The notes under the pieces were generated by a model that was not told the DNA's origin, did no database searches, and saw only the letters and a program-made list of their open reading frames with translations. Positions 7,857-16,808 of a stretch of DNA of 64,000 nucleotides are shown here, piece by piece. Source of the DNA: Actinoplanes derwentensis (GTDB taxonomy: Bacteria; Actinomycetota; Actinomycetes; Mycobacteriales; Micromonosporaceae); NCBI RefSeq assembly GCF_900104725.1, contig NZ_LT629758.1, positions 8,084,001 to 8,148,000 of the forward strand. The letters run 5' to 3'. The translations under genes and the position numbers were made by a program. Numbering within the stretch: the first letter of the stretch is position 1; each line of letters begins with the position of its first letter.

Positions 7857-8884
7857 ACGAGTAAGTCCTAACCTGGGTCAGTGGTCGTAGGCGGTCAATG
7901 ACCTGGTCACGGGTTGTCCGGTGGTGCGGTTGTGCCATATGGCGGCGGTCATGGCGAGCAGACGTTGGGCGACGCGGGCACCGACGCCTTCGATGCTGCG
8001 GCCGCCGTGCAGTTCGAGGTCGAGCTGGCCTTTCAAGGTGTCGTTGACCGACTCGATCAGCTGGCGTACGGGTTTGAGTAGGTGCTCGCCGGGTCGCGGG
8101 GTGCGGTTGCGGTAGGACGGCCGTAGCAACCGGGCGCCGCGTTCGGCGAGCCAGTGGTCGAGTTCGGCGGAGACGTATCCCTTATCCGCGATGATCAGCT
8201 GACCGGGCCGGGCGGCGAGCAGTTCGGGATCTTGTTCCAGGGCAGCGGCCAGGACCTGCCGTTCGTCTGCTTTCGCGTCGGCCAGTGACCAGGCGATCGG
8301 CAGGCCAGAGGGCGTGCAGATCAGGTGGAGCCGCAGGCCCCAGAAGAAGCGTGAGTGTGACGAGCAGTAGCCGTAGACGGCCCAGCCGGCCAGGTCGGAA
8401 CGTTTCACGGTCGGCCGGGACCGGCCGCATTCGACAGGGGTGGAGTCGGTGACCCAGACGTCGTCGAACCACAGGTCGGTGTCCGCGGCGACCAGCCTGA
8501 TCGCCTTCTTCAGCAGCGGCAACGCCGCCCGCAGCCGCTTGTTGTAGCCGGACTGGCCGGGCAGGTAGGGAAACGCGCCGGGGAGGTGCTGGGGAAGAAA
8601 CCGCAGCCAGCGAGCTTCGGACCGGATCCCGAGCAGGGCTTGGGCGACGGCCATGGTGATCAGTGCGGCGTCGGACAGCTTCGGCGGCCGACCGGTCCGG
8701 CGGGGCTTGCCGAGCCAGTCGTCGATCTTCACGTAGAGTGCGGTGAGAAGGGCGTGGATGTCTGTCGTCACAAACAGATCATCGACACCCTTCACCTTTA
8801 CCCCGGCCAACTACCGGACACGGCAGTTGACGCGCGTACAGCCTTTGCCCAGCTCATCCAATCGACGAGTTAGGACTTACTCGT
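7857..8884 (-). mobile_element. IS982-type insertion sequence (1,028 bp)
   Basis: Perfect 16-bp terminal inverted repeats, ACGAGTAAGTCCTAAC at 7857-7872 and its reverse complement at 8869-8884, enclose one transposase gene. The flanks carry CTAG on both sides (7853-7856 and 8885-8888), a 4-bp target duplication; because CTAG is a palindrome it also extends the inverted repeat. Removing the element and one CTAG joins two convergent genes whose stop codons are only 2 nt apart. The intact transposase and perfect ends suggest a recent insertion. Confidence 0.88.
7878..8795 (-). CDS. IS982-family DDE transposase
   Basis: About 305 residues. Recognised by the IS982-type core: DDVWVTDSTPVECGRSR (first Asp), the run FFWGLRLHLICTPSGLP, IIADKGYVSAELDHWL (second Asp) and QLIESVNDTLKGQL (Glu), ending HNRTTGQPVTRSLTAYDH. 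I place the start at the GTG at 8795, which has GGGG 6 nt upstream; the frame could begin at a TTG at 8810. It fills the insertion sequence almost end to end, transcribed against the preceding gene. Confidence 0.9.
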   Translation of the reverse strand: MKGVDDLFVTTDIHALLTALYVKIDDWLGKPRRTGRPPKLSDAALITMAVAQALLGIRSEARWLRFLPQHLPGAFPYLPGQSGYNKRLRAALPLLKKAIRLVAADTDLWFDDVWVTDSTPVECGRSRPTVKRSDLAGWAVYGYCSSHSRFFWGLRLHLICTPSGLPIAWSLADAKADERQVLAAALEQDPELLAARPGQLIIADKGYVSAELDHWLAERGARLLRPSYRNRTPRPGEHLLKPVRQLIESVNDTLKGQLDLELHGGRSIEGVGARVAQRLLAMTAAIWHNRTTGQPVTRSLTAYDH

Positions 8885-8890
8885 CTAGAC

Positions 8891-9481
8891 CTACTCGACC
8901 CAGATGAGGTGTGCTGGGACTTCGAGGGTTCTAGGGAGCTTGCCCGACCATCCCCATCGGTACCAGTCGAGCTCTTGGGCGACTCGCACGGTGACGGCGC
9001 CGTCGTCGCTGACGTAAGACTCGGTGACGGCTCGCAGATCACGGAGTTCCTCGCCATCGTTCAGGGCCTGCGTGACCCGGCGTCCGGTCAGTGAATCGGC
9101 GTCCACAGCCGACACAGGTGGCCGACGGGGCGGTTCATCGAGTGAGACCAACTGATTGACCTTCGCCCCGGGCACGCTGGTGCCAGCGAACCCGAGTTCC
9201 TCGACCCAGACCCGTTCGACCGGGACCAGTGCGGCGAACACCTCGGTCCGCTCCGCTTCGGCCCGGTACCACTCGCCCTCCGGCATCACTGGGATGTAGG
9301 TTCGGCTGCCCTGGATCACCTTCTCGTCGGCCCGGAGATCACCACGCCATCCGTATCCCGGAAGGCCGACGAGCACCCGGCGACCCCGCAGATCGCCGGC
9401 CATCATGGCGGGCGTGGGCACGATCGGGCGTGGTGATTCCAGCGCGCCCTCACGGCCGCTGCCGAACGGGTCCGGCATCAT
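8891..9481 (-). CDS. Hypothetical protein, last gene of type IV-like operon
   Basis: 196 residues, soluble, no signal peptide, no cysteine motif. Repeated tryptophans and charged beta-rich stretches (ERVWVEELGFAGTSVPGAKV; a C-terminal run LDWYRWGWSGKLPRTLEV) suggest a compact beta-rich domain, but no family was recognised. The ATG overlaps the stop of the wall hydrolase gene by 4 nt, so it belongs to the secretion-like operon. The stop codon lies 7 nt from the end of the insertion sequence; the gene is intact. Confidence 0.65.
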   Translation of the reverse strand: MMPDPFGSGREGALESPRPIVPTPAMMAGDLRGRRVLVGLPGYGWRGDLRADEKVIQGSRTYIPVMPEGEWYRAEAERTEVFAALVPVERVWVEELGFAGTSVPGAKVNQLVSLDEPPRRPPVSAVDADSLTGRRVTQALNDGEELRDLRAVTESYVSDDGAVTVRVAQELDWYRWGWSGKLPRTLEVPAHLIWVE

Positions 9482-10593
9482 TCTTCGTTGCCCAACGGTG
9501 CGCCCTGTTGCTGCATGAACCGCACCGGATCGATCGCGCCGGAGCTGGATCGGTTGTTGTTCAGATGCACCTCGAAGTGCAGGTGCGGCCCGGAGGAGTT
9601 GCCGCTGCTGCCGATTCGGCCGAGGACGTCACCCGCGGCGACCTGCTGGTTCTCTCGCACGAAGGGCCGTTGCACCATGTGACAGTAACGCGTCATCACA
9701 TCGCCCGCGTGGATGATCTCGACCATCCACCCGCAGCCCCCCTTGCCTGGGTAGCCATCCACATTGCATGTCTTTCGCCCGCGGAAGTCCTCATCGCACT
9801 TCACCAGCGACACCACACCACTGGCTACCGCGATGATCGGCCGGTACTTCTCCACGATCAGGTCCACGCCCTGGTGGGTAGGCCGTTCCGGGCTCCGGAA
9901 CCCGGAGCCGACAGGTGCTTTCACCGGGTTCGTCCAGCCGGAGGCCGCGATTTGCCCGGCGCCGGCGCACTCCAAGCTGGCCGAGTCACCGACAGCCTGG
10001 GCCGCTCCGTCAGCCAGCGTGTTCACGATCTCGGTGGCCAGCGGCTCGTGCTTCGCGTAGGCGTCCGGGAACGCGCTGACCTGGACCTTCTGTGCGGCCC
10101 GGGTCAGCGACATGTTCTCCCAGCCCTCGATCGTCTTCAGTTTGTTGTAGAACTTCGTGCTCGCGTAGACCGGGTCCTGTACCTGCTTCGGAGTTCCCCA
10201 GCCGGTGCTGGGTCGCTGCTGGAAGAGACCGAGCGAGTCGTGGTCGTTTCGGGTACCGAGGTGTCCGAGATTGCTGAGCGCGGACTCCTGCATCGCGGTA
10301 GCCACGGCGATCACCCAGGCTCGCGGCGGCAACTCCAGGTCTGCGCCGACATTGATGATGGTCGCCGCGTTGCGGATCTGCTCCGCACCGTAGGGCCGGA
10401 TCCGGGGCAGGTCGGAGTCCGGATCGACAACTCCGCCCTTGCCGCAGCCGAGCGAGGCGTTGAGGAGCCGGTTGTCGTCGTTGTTGAGCCCGTTGAGCAG
10501 GAGGACGGTGAGGCTGCCGCCGCAACACAGCAGCGCCAGTGTGACGACGAGAGCGACCAAGAGGACGACTTTGCGCGGCCGCCGCAGTGTCAT
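9478..10593 (-). CDS. Cell-wall hydrolase: transglycosylase-like plus M23 peptidase
   Basis: 371 residues. An N-terminal transmembrane helix (about 8-35) is followed by a lysozyme/transglycosylase-like region (about 65-195) with a conserved Glu in ATAMQESAL (Glu103) and SLGLFQQRPSTGWG, then a zinc M23 (LytM) domain (about 220-365) with ligands His240 and Asp244 in HQGVD and the active-site histidines of HLHFEVH (337-343). Two-headed hydrolases of this kind open the peptidoglycan for Gram-positive type IV secretion machines. Start and stop each overlap neighbours by 4 nt. Confidence 0.88.
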   Translation of the reverse strand: MTLRRPRKVVLLVALVVTLALLCCGGSLTVLLLNGLNNDDNRLLNASLGCGKGGVVDPDSDLPRIRPYGAEQIRNAATIINVGADLELPPRAWVIAVATAMQESALSNLGHLGTRNDHDSLGLFQQRPSTGWGTPKQVQDPVYASTKFYNKLKTIEGWENMSLTRAAQKVQVSAFPDAYAKHEPLATEIVNTLADGAAQAVGDSASLECAGAGQIAASGWTNPVKAPVGSGFRSPERPTHQGVDLIVEKYRPIIAVASGVVSLVKCDEDFRGRKTCNVDGYPGKGGCGWMVEIIHAGDVMTRYCHMVQRPFVRENQQVAAGDVLGRIGSSGNSSGPHLHFEVHLNNNRSSSGAIDPVRFMQQQGAPLGNEE

Positions 10594-11132
10594 GCCGGCT
10601 CCCAGTCGATGCCGTCGACCAGCCAGGCCCCGTCCGGAGCGACCAGGCGGAGGCCGAGCTTGCCGGTGTCCATCGTCACGGTCGCGTTCACCATCGTCTC
10701 GGTGACCGCGATCAGGGTGGGCCGGCCGATCACCCGCTCAGCCGGGACTCCGGCTGGGTCGACGTCACGTAGCTGTTCCGCAAGATTCCTGGTCGCGTTC
10801 GGATGGAGACGGGTGAGCCACTTCTTTGCGGTGACGTCCTCGTGTGCGGCCCAGGCCGATGCGAACGCATAGGCGACTGCCTCCGGTTGCGCCCGGCCCG
10901 GGCTGGTCCGCGGGGAAGGCGGGGGTTCGGGCGATACCACGCTGTCGTTGTCCGAGGGGTCGATGCTGATCACCGGGGCCGGGCTGTTGTTGCCCAGTGA
11001 AGTGGGTGCCGATCCGTCGGAGAAGAGCCGCCCGACCCCCACGATCGCCAGCACGATGACGGTGAGAACTATGGCGACACCCCATCGGGACCGGAAGATC
11101 CCGGTGAGGCCGCTCTCGATCAGTCGGGGCAT
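10590..11132 (-). CDS. VirB8/TcpC-like membrane protein
   Basis: 180 residues: a short cytoplasmic N-terminus, one transmembrane helix (about 18-38), a Ser/Pro-rich linker (about 40-82), then an NTF2-like domain starting PEAVAYAFASAWAAHEDVTAKKWLTRLHP. This is the bitopic layout of VirB8 or TcpC proteins, which scaffold type IV channels. It sits between the VirB6-like and wall-hydrolase genes, overlapping the latter by 4 nt. The VirB8-like role is inferred from topology and position, not from a diagnostic motif. Confidence 0.68.
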   Translation of the reverse strand: MPRLIESGLTGIFRSRWGVAIVLTVIVLAIVGVGRLFSDGSAPTSLGNNSPAPVISIDPSDNDSVVSPEPPPSPRTSPGRAQPEAVAYAFASAWAAHEDVTAKKWLTRLHPNATRNLAEQLRDVDPAGVPAERVIGRPTLIAVTETMVNATVTMDTGKLGLRLVAPDGAWLVDGIDWEPA

Positions 11133-11135
11133 TCG

Positions 11136-13100
11136 TCACCTCGTCTCGGAACGTGCCCGCGGGGTAGCCGGTTCCTCGCTCGTCGCCCGGGTCTCCGGGC
11201 GATAGATCGAATACGAGGTGGGCTTTTCCGTGACGTCGGGTTCAGACCAGTCCGAGTCTGCTCGCGCTCGGCGAGGAGTGCGCCTCGCTGGCGGCTTCTT
11301 GGAAGAAGGCGGCGGCGGGCTGTCGTCCCGGGTGACGGTCTCCTTGCCGTCGGGGCGTTTCGTCGTTCCGGTCGTGACGACCTCGGTGCGGTCGCCTCGC
11401 GAGGCAACCCCGTGTGACGGATCCTCCAGCCTTGCCTCAGGCCGAAGGTTGCGCTGCTCGAAGCTGTGGTTGCCCTTGCCGATGCCGTCTTTGCCGTTAC
11501 GCCCGTCCCTGCCGTCGTTGCCCTCGGCCGAGTCCAGCTTGGCCGCCTCGCGGACGTCCCGGAAGAAGCCGCGGCGCCACGATCCGCCGGTCGCGATGTC
11601 CCTCGCCCCGTCCTTGCCGCCGAGTTGGGTGATGCGGCGGTACGGCCGGAGAAGCATCCAGCCCGCGACACCGCACAGCCCAACCAGAACCACTTGGAGC
11701 CAACCGGGCAAGCCGGAGGTATTCATGATCAGGTCGACGGCGAACAGGTAGATCGCGGCCCCGGTGCCGAAGATGGCGATGTTGAAGACGGCGGCGACCA
11801 CAGCGTTACCGAGACGGCGGATGCCACCGCTGGCTGGCCGCAGGAGACCTATCGTTCCCAGAAGCGGAGCTGCGATTACGGCCCAACGGAAGATCAGGAA
11901 CCCGAGCAGCACGAGGATCGAGGCGGTGATGTCGAACAACGCGTACATGAACGCGGCCAGCACGGCGATGAATCCGGAACCGATGCGATCCATGCCGTTT
12001 ATGCCTTGGAGGTACTGGTAGGCCTCAAGGTCCTCGGTCTTGATCTGCGAGGCTACCCGGTGCCACTGGTCGTTCTTCGCTTTGAGGACGGCGTCGCGGG
12101 TTCCAGGGTTGGCGCGAAGCTTCTCGACTTCGTCCCATTGCAAAGAACGGGCGTCGTACAACGCTCGGCCATACTTCTGGGCCGTTTCGCTCTCTGCGGA
12201 TCCGAGGAGCCCGCGAAGCCAGTTCCGGTACAGCATTGTGTCGGTGGCGGTATCACTTGCCCGAACGGCTGGAGGTCGCTGGTCTTTACAGGCATCGGCT
12301 CCGCCGAGCCGACACTCGTTCGGGTTCTGGTCTTGTGGGCGTGGCCCGACCGCGCTGTGCACAGCACTGAGGCCGGTGATCAAAGTCTGATCAGCGATGT
12401 TCGCCGATTTAACCGGCCAAGCCGCGATCGCAGTGACAGCGACCATCACAAGGAGCGCCCAGCCGACCGTTGTGGTGGCTGCCCCCATCTCGGCCTGACG
12501 AGACCGCCAGATCAGGTACACCCCGATCACCGCGAGTGTGATCGTGCCGAAGACAGTGAAGACCTTCTGGTAAACAGCATCCGTCGTCTGCTCGACGAGA
12601 GAATCGGCCCAGCCCCACAGACTCTGTGGTTCCCAGGCGCGTTCCCGGAGAGCGTTCGAGGCTCCGACGATCGCGGTAGCGATCATGAACTCGCCGTTGG
12701 CGACAGTCGTCTCGATCTTGAAGTCAGGGTCGATCAGAGTTGAAGCACAACCACTGTCCAGGTCATATGTCGTGTAGCTGTATCCGGCATAGCCGTATTT
12801 GCTGTAGATGCCCTTCGGCCCGTTTTGTGTGGAGGATTCGGGGCGTTCGGCGAACCATCCGGCAAGGCCGGAATCAGGTGCGCTCGGAGTCGGTGCGGTC
12901 AAACACTTGGTGGCCGAATCGAGGACCTCTGGTAACGCTTTGATACACCCAGCCATGTCCTGGCCCCACTCTTCCACGGAGCAGAGCTGACCGGGATCCG
13001 GCGCCGCGGAGGCTGGGGACGGTGTTGCGACGGCCCAGGCTATCGATGCGACGACCAGGACGAACAACGTTGTTAGGAACGCCAACCCCCGCCGCACCAT
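11136..13100 (-). CDS. VirB6/TrbL-like polytopic membrane protein
   Basis: 654 residues. A signal-peptide-like segment (1-33, ending PASAAP), a cysteine-containing extracellular part (about 35-150), membrane segments at about 185-205, 215-240 and a cluster from about 380 to 490, then a long hydrophilic tail (500-654) with a short collagen-like run (GNDGRDGRNGKDG). This matches VirB6-type channel proteins of Gram-positive type IV systems. It starts 1 nt after the VirB4 stop and ends 3 nt before the VirB8-like start. Assigned by topology and context. Confidence 0.75.
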   Translation of the reverse strand: MVRRGLAFLTTLFVLVVASIAWAVATPSPASAAPDPGQLCSVEEWGQDMAGCIKALPEVLDSATKCLTAPTPSAPDSGLAGWFAERPESSTQNGPKGIYSKYGYAGYSYTTYDLDSGCASTLIDPDFKIETTVANGEFMIATAIVGASNALRERAWEPQSLWGWADSLVEQTTDAVYQKVFTVFGTITLAVIGVYLIWRSRQAEMGAATTTVGWALLVMVAVTAIAAWPVKSANIADQTLITGLSAVHSAVGPRPQDQNPNECRLGGADACKDQRPPAVRASDTATDTMLYRNWLRGLLGSAESETAQKYGRALYDARSLQWDEVEKLRANPGTRDAVLKAKNDQWHRVASQIKTEDLEAYQYLQGINGMDRIGSGFIAVLAAFMYALFDITASILVLLGFLIFRWAVIAAPLLGTIGLLRPASGGIRRLGNAVVAAVFNIAIFGTGAAIYLFAVDLIMNTSGLPGWLQVVLVGLCGVAGWMLLRPYRRITQLGGKDGARDIATGGSWRRGFFRDVREAAKLDSAEGNDGRDGRNGKDGIGKGNHSFEQRNLRPEARLEDPSHGVASRGDRTEVVTTGTTKRPDGKETVTRDDSPPPPSSKKPPARRTPRRARADSDWSEPDVTEKPTSYSIYRPETRATSEEPATPRARSETR

Positions 13101-13101
13101 C

Positions 13102-16100
13102 TCAGACCTCCAGGTCGGACGGCAGCGGCACCACCTGCTGTGGTGCCACGCCCGGTGTCGTATCCAGGTGTTCGAGCAAGCCTTCGACGTAGGACACGTC
13201 GACGCGTACTTTCTGGACCCGGCCGTCCACGTCTCGCATCACGAACTCGCGGAAGCCGAGTCGGTGCTGGGAGGCCGAGTCGACCTGGGAGAGGGACGCC
13301 AGCGTCGCCTCATACCCGTCGTGGACCGGGACCCGCAGCAGCCGTAGCGCTTCGGAGGCGATCTCCTGGTCTTCGGCGATGCGGCCGACGAAGACGGTGG
13401 AGACCAGGTTCTGCACGTCGAGGCCGAGGATGTCGCGTGGGTTCTGAGAGGCGACCAGGGCGGCCAGGTTCCATTTGCGGGAGTCGCGGGCCAGACGGAC
13501 CAGGAAGGAACGGCCGGAGCGCCAGCCTTCCATGAAGTGGGCCTCGTCCAGGCCGACCATCTTGCGGGAGGACATCGAACCGCCGTAGCAGCGGCGGACC
13601 GCGAGCCGGTGGGCGGTGTGCAGCATCGGCAGGGCGAGGGATTCCTCGGCCGACCAGTACTCCCGTTCGATCTTGAGGTCGGGCAGTCGCAGCCCGGCCA
13701 TGGTGATCACGGTGAGGGCCGAGTCGGCGCCGAGCAGGTGGGCCGGGGAGCGGCCGAAGAAGAGCATTGCCAGCGGCATCTCGGCGGTGTCGAGGAGCAG
13801 GTTGGCCAGCTCTTTGCCGTTGTCGTCGAGGCCCTGCAGGGTACGGACCACGTCGTCGAGCGTCGACGTCTCCTCCGCGGGCACCTGCCGGACGGCGTGC
13901 CGCAGCAGGGTCGCGGTGGACGCCTCCTTGGCGACCTGCGGTGGCACCAGCATCGAGCAGATGTCCTGCACGAGCATGCGGCGTTCGGCCCGTGCGTTGG
14001 AGATGGCGATCTCGTACTCCCGGTCGCCGGCGGGACCGGTCGGGAATTCGGAGCGCACCGGGGTCGGGATCAGCGAGTACGGCGCGAGTGTGCCCTGTTC
14101 CGAACCGGTCAGGTTGAGCACCCGCGAGTAGGGCCGCAGCTCGGGCATCTGGCACAGCCGGGCCAGTGGCCCGGACGGGTCGAGCAGGGTCACCTGGACG
14201 CCGCGGCGGGCGTTCAGATAGCCGAGCGCGCCCATCAGCGTCGACTTGCCACCGCCGGGCTCGGCCACGAACACGCCGAGTCCGGAGCGTTCCCGGACTT
14301 CCATCGGGAAGTGCAGGTCGAGGAAGACCGGGCGACGGCAGGTCCCGGCGGTCCGCCCGATCAGGTCGCCGCGCTTGTCGCCCACGTTGGACGCCGCCTG
14401 TGGCAGGGCCGCGGCGAGCAGCTTCACCGGCATCCGTCGTACGTAGCCGGTGTTGGCGATCGGCTCACCGGGGATGAACTCGCGGGCCAGCTGATCCTGG
14501 TTCTTCGGGTGCTGCAGCGAGATCCGCAGTTCGCGGGAGTAGAGCTGGATGAGCCGCCGGGCCCGTTCCAGACATTCCTCGCGGGTGGCGCCGCTGACCG
14601 CGAGCCGGTGCCAGCCGTGTGCCCGGGCCGAGTCGGTGGGCATGCCGGTGGTCATCTCGTCGCCGATCACCAGCGCGCGCTTGGCGAGGCGTTCCAGCTC
14701 GGGCGGGGCGTCGATGCCGTGCTCGGCGTAGTCGAGCTGCTGCGACCGGATCATTCGCAACCGGTGTTCGAGGTTCTTGAACGAGCCGTTGGCGCCGAGG
14801 ATGTCGATCCGGGAGGAGAGTTCCATCGGCCAGGGGAGCCGCTCGTGGAAGTGCATCCACGGCTCGTGTTTCTCCGGGATCTCCAGTGGTTCCATCCGGC
14901 CGACGGAGAGGACGGCGACGTGCCGTTCCTCGCCGGTCATCCGGTTCACCAGCTTCACGGTCGAGCCGTACGGCGTGCGGTACCGCTCGACCGCCTCGGT
15001 GAGCGCGAGCAGGTCACCGGTCTCCCAGTGCCCGTTGGAGACGGGGGAGAGCAGTCCGGGCGGGGCCATGCCGAGCGCCACCGACCGGTAGAGCAGCCAT
15101 TCCAGCTCCTGCGGGGTGACCCGCCGGCCGCGCATGCCGAACGCGTTGAGCACCTCGTCGAACTGCTCGACGGTCCGGCCCAGCTTGCGTCGCTCACCGT
15201 CGGAGGTGCCCTTGCCGAAGGTTCGCAGGATGCGCTCGGAGAGGGTGTCGCCGAGCGAGCGCCGGGCGAAGGTGACGCCCAGGAACGTCTGCCCCTCGGC
15301 GTGGTTGACCGACAGCAGGTGCCGCTGGGCCGCGACCAGATGGTCCGACCAGGAAGTGGATCCCTGCACGTCGGGCAGGGGCTTGGCGGTGAACGAGTCG
15401 ACCGTTCGAGCCCACTCGTCGGCCGGGAACGGGCGAGTGGTCCGGCGCAGGTGCAGCCGGAACCCGGCGAGCCCGGCATACTGCTCGGAGATGGCGCTGA
15501 GCAGTGCCTCACGCTCCGCGTCGGGGCGGAACGCCCAGCGCACCTCGGGCAGGTAGTACCAGGCCGTCACGGTGCTCTGGGTGAACGTCAGGTGCCCGGC
15601 GATCTCGCTGATCGCCAGCTCGACGCTGGGGTCGCGGTCGTTGAACTTGAGCTTCTGCGGGCGCAGCGGAGCAGCCTTCTGCTCCTTCTGCTCCGCGCGC
15701 CGGGCCGGGGCCTTTTCCTTACGCCGGGCCGGGGCCTTCTCCGGTACGGGCACCGGCAGGGGCGCGAGGGCGGGCGCGGCGGCGAGCGGCGCGGGCGTGG
15801 CGTCCCACAGTGGGGCCGAGGCGGTCCGCCCGGCCTGTGGTGGCCAATCCTCGAAGTCGGTCCACTCGTCGTCGGGTGGTGGTGGCTCGCCCTCCAGCGG
15901 CAGGGTGTGCCCGTTCTCCTGGAAGTAGTCGGGTTCCGGACCGACCGGTGCCCGGGTGAAGGACGGGCGCTCCCAATCCCGGGCGAGGTCTGGCGCAGCC
16001 GGGACCGGAGCCGGAACCACGGCCGGAGGCGCGGGGTCCGGAGCCGGGAGAACACGGGAGACCGGTGCCGGGAGAGCAGCGGGAGCCGGTGCCGGGAGAG

Positions 16101-16407
16101 CAGCGGGATCCGGTGCCGGGGGAGCGGTCGGGAAAGGATCACTCGTCCGGGGTGGCGGCGCTCCACCGAAGAGATCAAGGAAGGGCGAGTCGATGTCCAG
16201 ATCGCTGTCCATGCCGGAGGGGCGCGGGCGCACCGGCTGCGGCGCCTGGAACACACCGACTCCACCGTGGCTGGGCGCGGCGACGAGTTCTTCGGCCTCA
16301 TCGAGCGAACCGGGCGGGGAGTAGTTGTCCGAACGCACACCGTTACTCTGCCTGTCCCGGTGCGAGGAGTCCGCCCGGGGATGCCCGTGCGGATAGGGTC
16401 CGGTCAT
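13102..16407 (-). CDS. VirB4-type secretion ATPase
   Basis: About 1,101 residues. The first 250 or so are Pro/Ala-rich and probably disordered. The ATPase part has Walker A GVFVAEPGGGKSTLMGAL near residue 715 and Walker B MVGLDEAHFMEGW near 955, followed by LVASQNPRDI, as in VirB4/TraC ATPases. I place the start at ATG 16407, with GAGG 7 nt upstream, because a longer frame would overlap the preceding gene by 150 nt. VirB4 is the hallmark energiser of type IV systems; no VirD4 or relaxase gene is present in the window. Confidence 0.88.
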   Translation of the reverse strand: MTGPYPHGHPRADSSHRDRQSNGVRSDNYSPPGSLDEAEELVAAPSHGGVGVFQAPQPVRPRPSGMDSDLDIDSPFLDLFGGAPPPRTSDPFPTAPPAPDPAALPAPAPAALPAPVSRVLPAPDPAPPAVVPAPVPAAPDLARDWERPSFTRAPVGPEPDYFQENGHTLPLEGEPPPPDDEWTDFEDWPPQAGRTASAPLWDATPAPLAAAPALAPLPVPVPEKAPARRKEKAPARRAEQKEQKAAPLRPQKLKFNDRDPSVELAISEIAGHLTFTQSTVTAWYYLPEVRWAFRPDAEREALLSAISEQYAGLAGFRLHLRRTTRPFPADEWARTVDSFTAKPLPDVQGSTSWSDHLVAAQRHLLSVNHAEGQTFLGVTFARRSLGDTLSERILRTFGKGTSDGERRKLGRTVEQFDEVLNAFGMRGRRVTPQELEWLLYRSVALGMAPPGLLSPVSNGHWETGDLLALTEAVERYRTPYGSTVKLVNRMTGEERHVAVLSVGRMEPLEIPEKHEPWMHFHERLPWPMELSSRIDILGANGSFKNLEHRLRMIRSQQLDYAEHGIDAPPELERLAKRALVIGDEMTTGMPTDSARAHGWHRLAVSGATREECLERARRLIQLYSRELRISLQHPKNQDQLAREFIPGEPIANTGYVRRMPVKLLAAALPQAASNVGDKRGDLIGRTAGTCRRPVFLDLHFPMEVRERSGLGVFVAEPGGGKSTLMGALGYLNARRGVQVTLLDPSGPLARLCQMPELRPYSRVLNLTGSEQGTLAPYSLIPTPVRSEFPTGPAGDREYEIAISNARAERRMLVQDICSMLVPPQVAKEASTATLLRHAVRQVPAEETSTLDDVVRTLQGLDDNGKELANLLLDTAEMPLAMLFFGRSPAHLLGADSALTVITMAGLRLPDLKIEREYWSAEESLALPMLHTAHRLAVRRCYGGSMSSRKMVGLDEAHFMEGWRSGRSFLVRLARDSRKWNLAALVASQNPRDILGLDVQNLVSTVFVGRIAEDQEIASEALRLLRVPVHDGYEATLASLSQVDSASQHRLGFREFVMRDVDGRVQKVRVDVSYVEGLLEHLDTTPGVAPQQVVPLPSDLEV

Positions 16408-16444
16408 GCGTGGACCTCGAACGCGCGGACGACCTGGTAACTGG

Positions 16445-16807
16445 TCATACCAACTCCTCCCGGACCCGGATGCGAGTGGCGACAAGTCTCGGATCGCGTT
16501 GCTCCACGGCGGGCTCGCGGGTGCGGCGCCAGTCGGTGAGCGCGGTGCGGATGACGACGCGGGCCGGGCGGTCCGGGTCGACATGGCGGAACACATACGA
16601 CGTGGAGACCATGGCCAGGGAGATCTCCCAGGCCGGGAACGGGTCCACCTCGAGCGTCAGCAGGTAGTGGAAGAACATGAAGAGCGGCACCAGGACCACG
16701 AACATCCCGTACTGCGCGTACGGCAGATGGACGGGCAGGGTGTAGCCGGGCGGGCCGAGATAGACCAGGCGGGCCCGGTAGATGTCGTCGTCGGTCCGGA
16801 GCCGCAT
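16445..16807 (-). CDS. VirB3/PrgI-like membrane protein
   Basis: 120 residues with two closely spaced hydrophobic segments (about 30-50 and 58-75) and a basic cytoplasmic C-terminus. It lies between the pilin-like gene and the VirB4 gene, the position of VirB3 or PrgI in type IV operons. It starts 1 nt after the pilin-like stop; 37 nt separate it from the VirB4 start. Assigned by size, topology and gene order only. Confidence 0.65.
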   Translation of the reverse strand: MRLRTDDDIYRARLVYLGPPGYTLPVHLPYAQYGMFVVLVPLFMFFHYLLTLEVDPFPAWEISLAMVSTSYVFRHVDPDRPARVVIRTALTDWRRTREPAVEQRDPRLVATRIRVREELV

Positions 16808-16808
16808 C

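Noticed and set aside
13537..16440. Long plus-strand open frame opposite the VirB4 gene.
   Set aside because: No recognisable domain and antisense to a well-supported ATPase; a shadow of GC3 bias.
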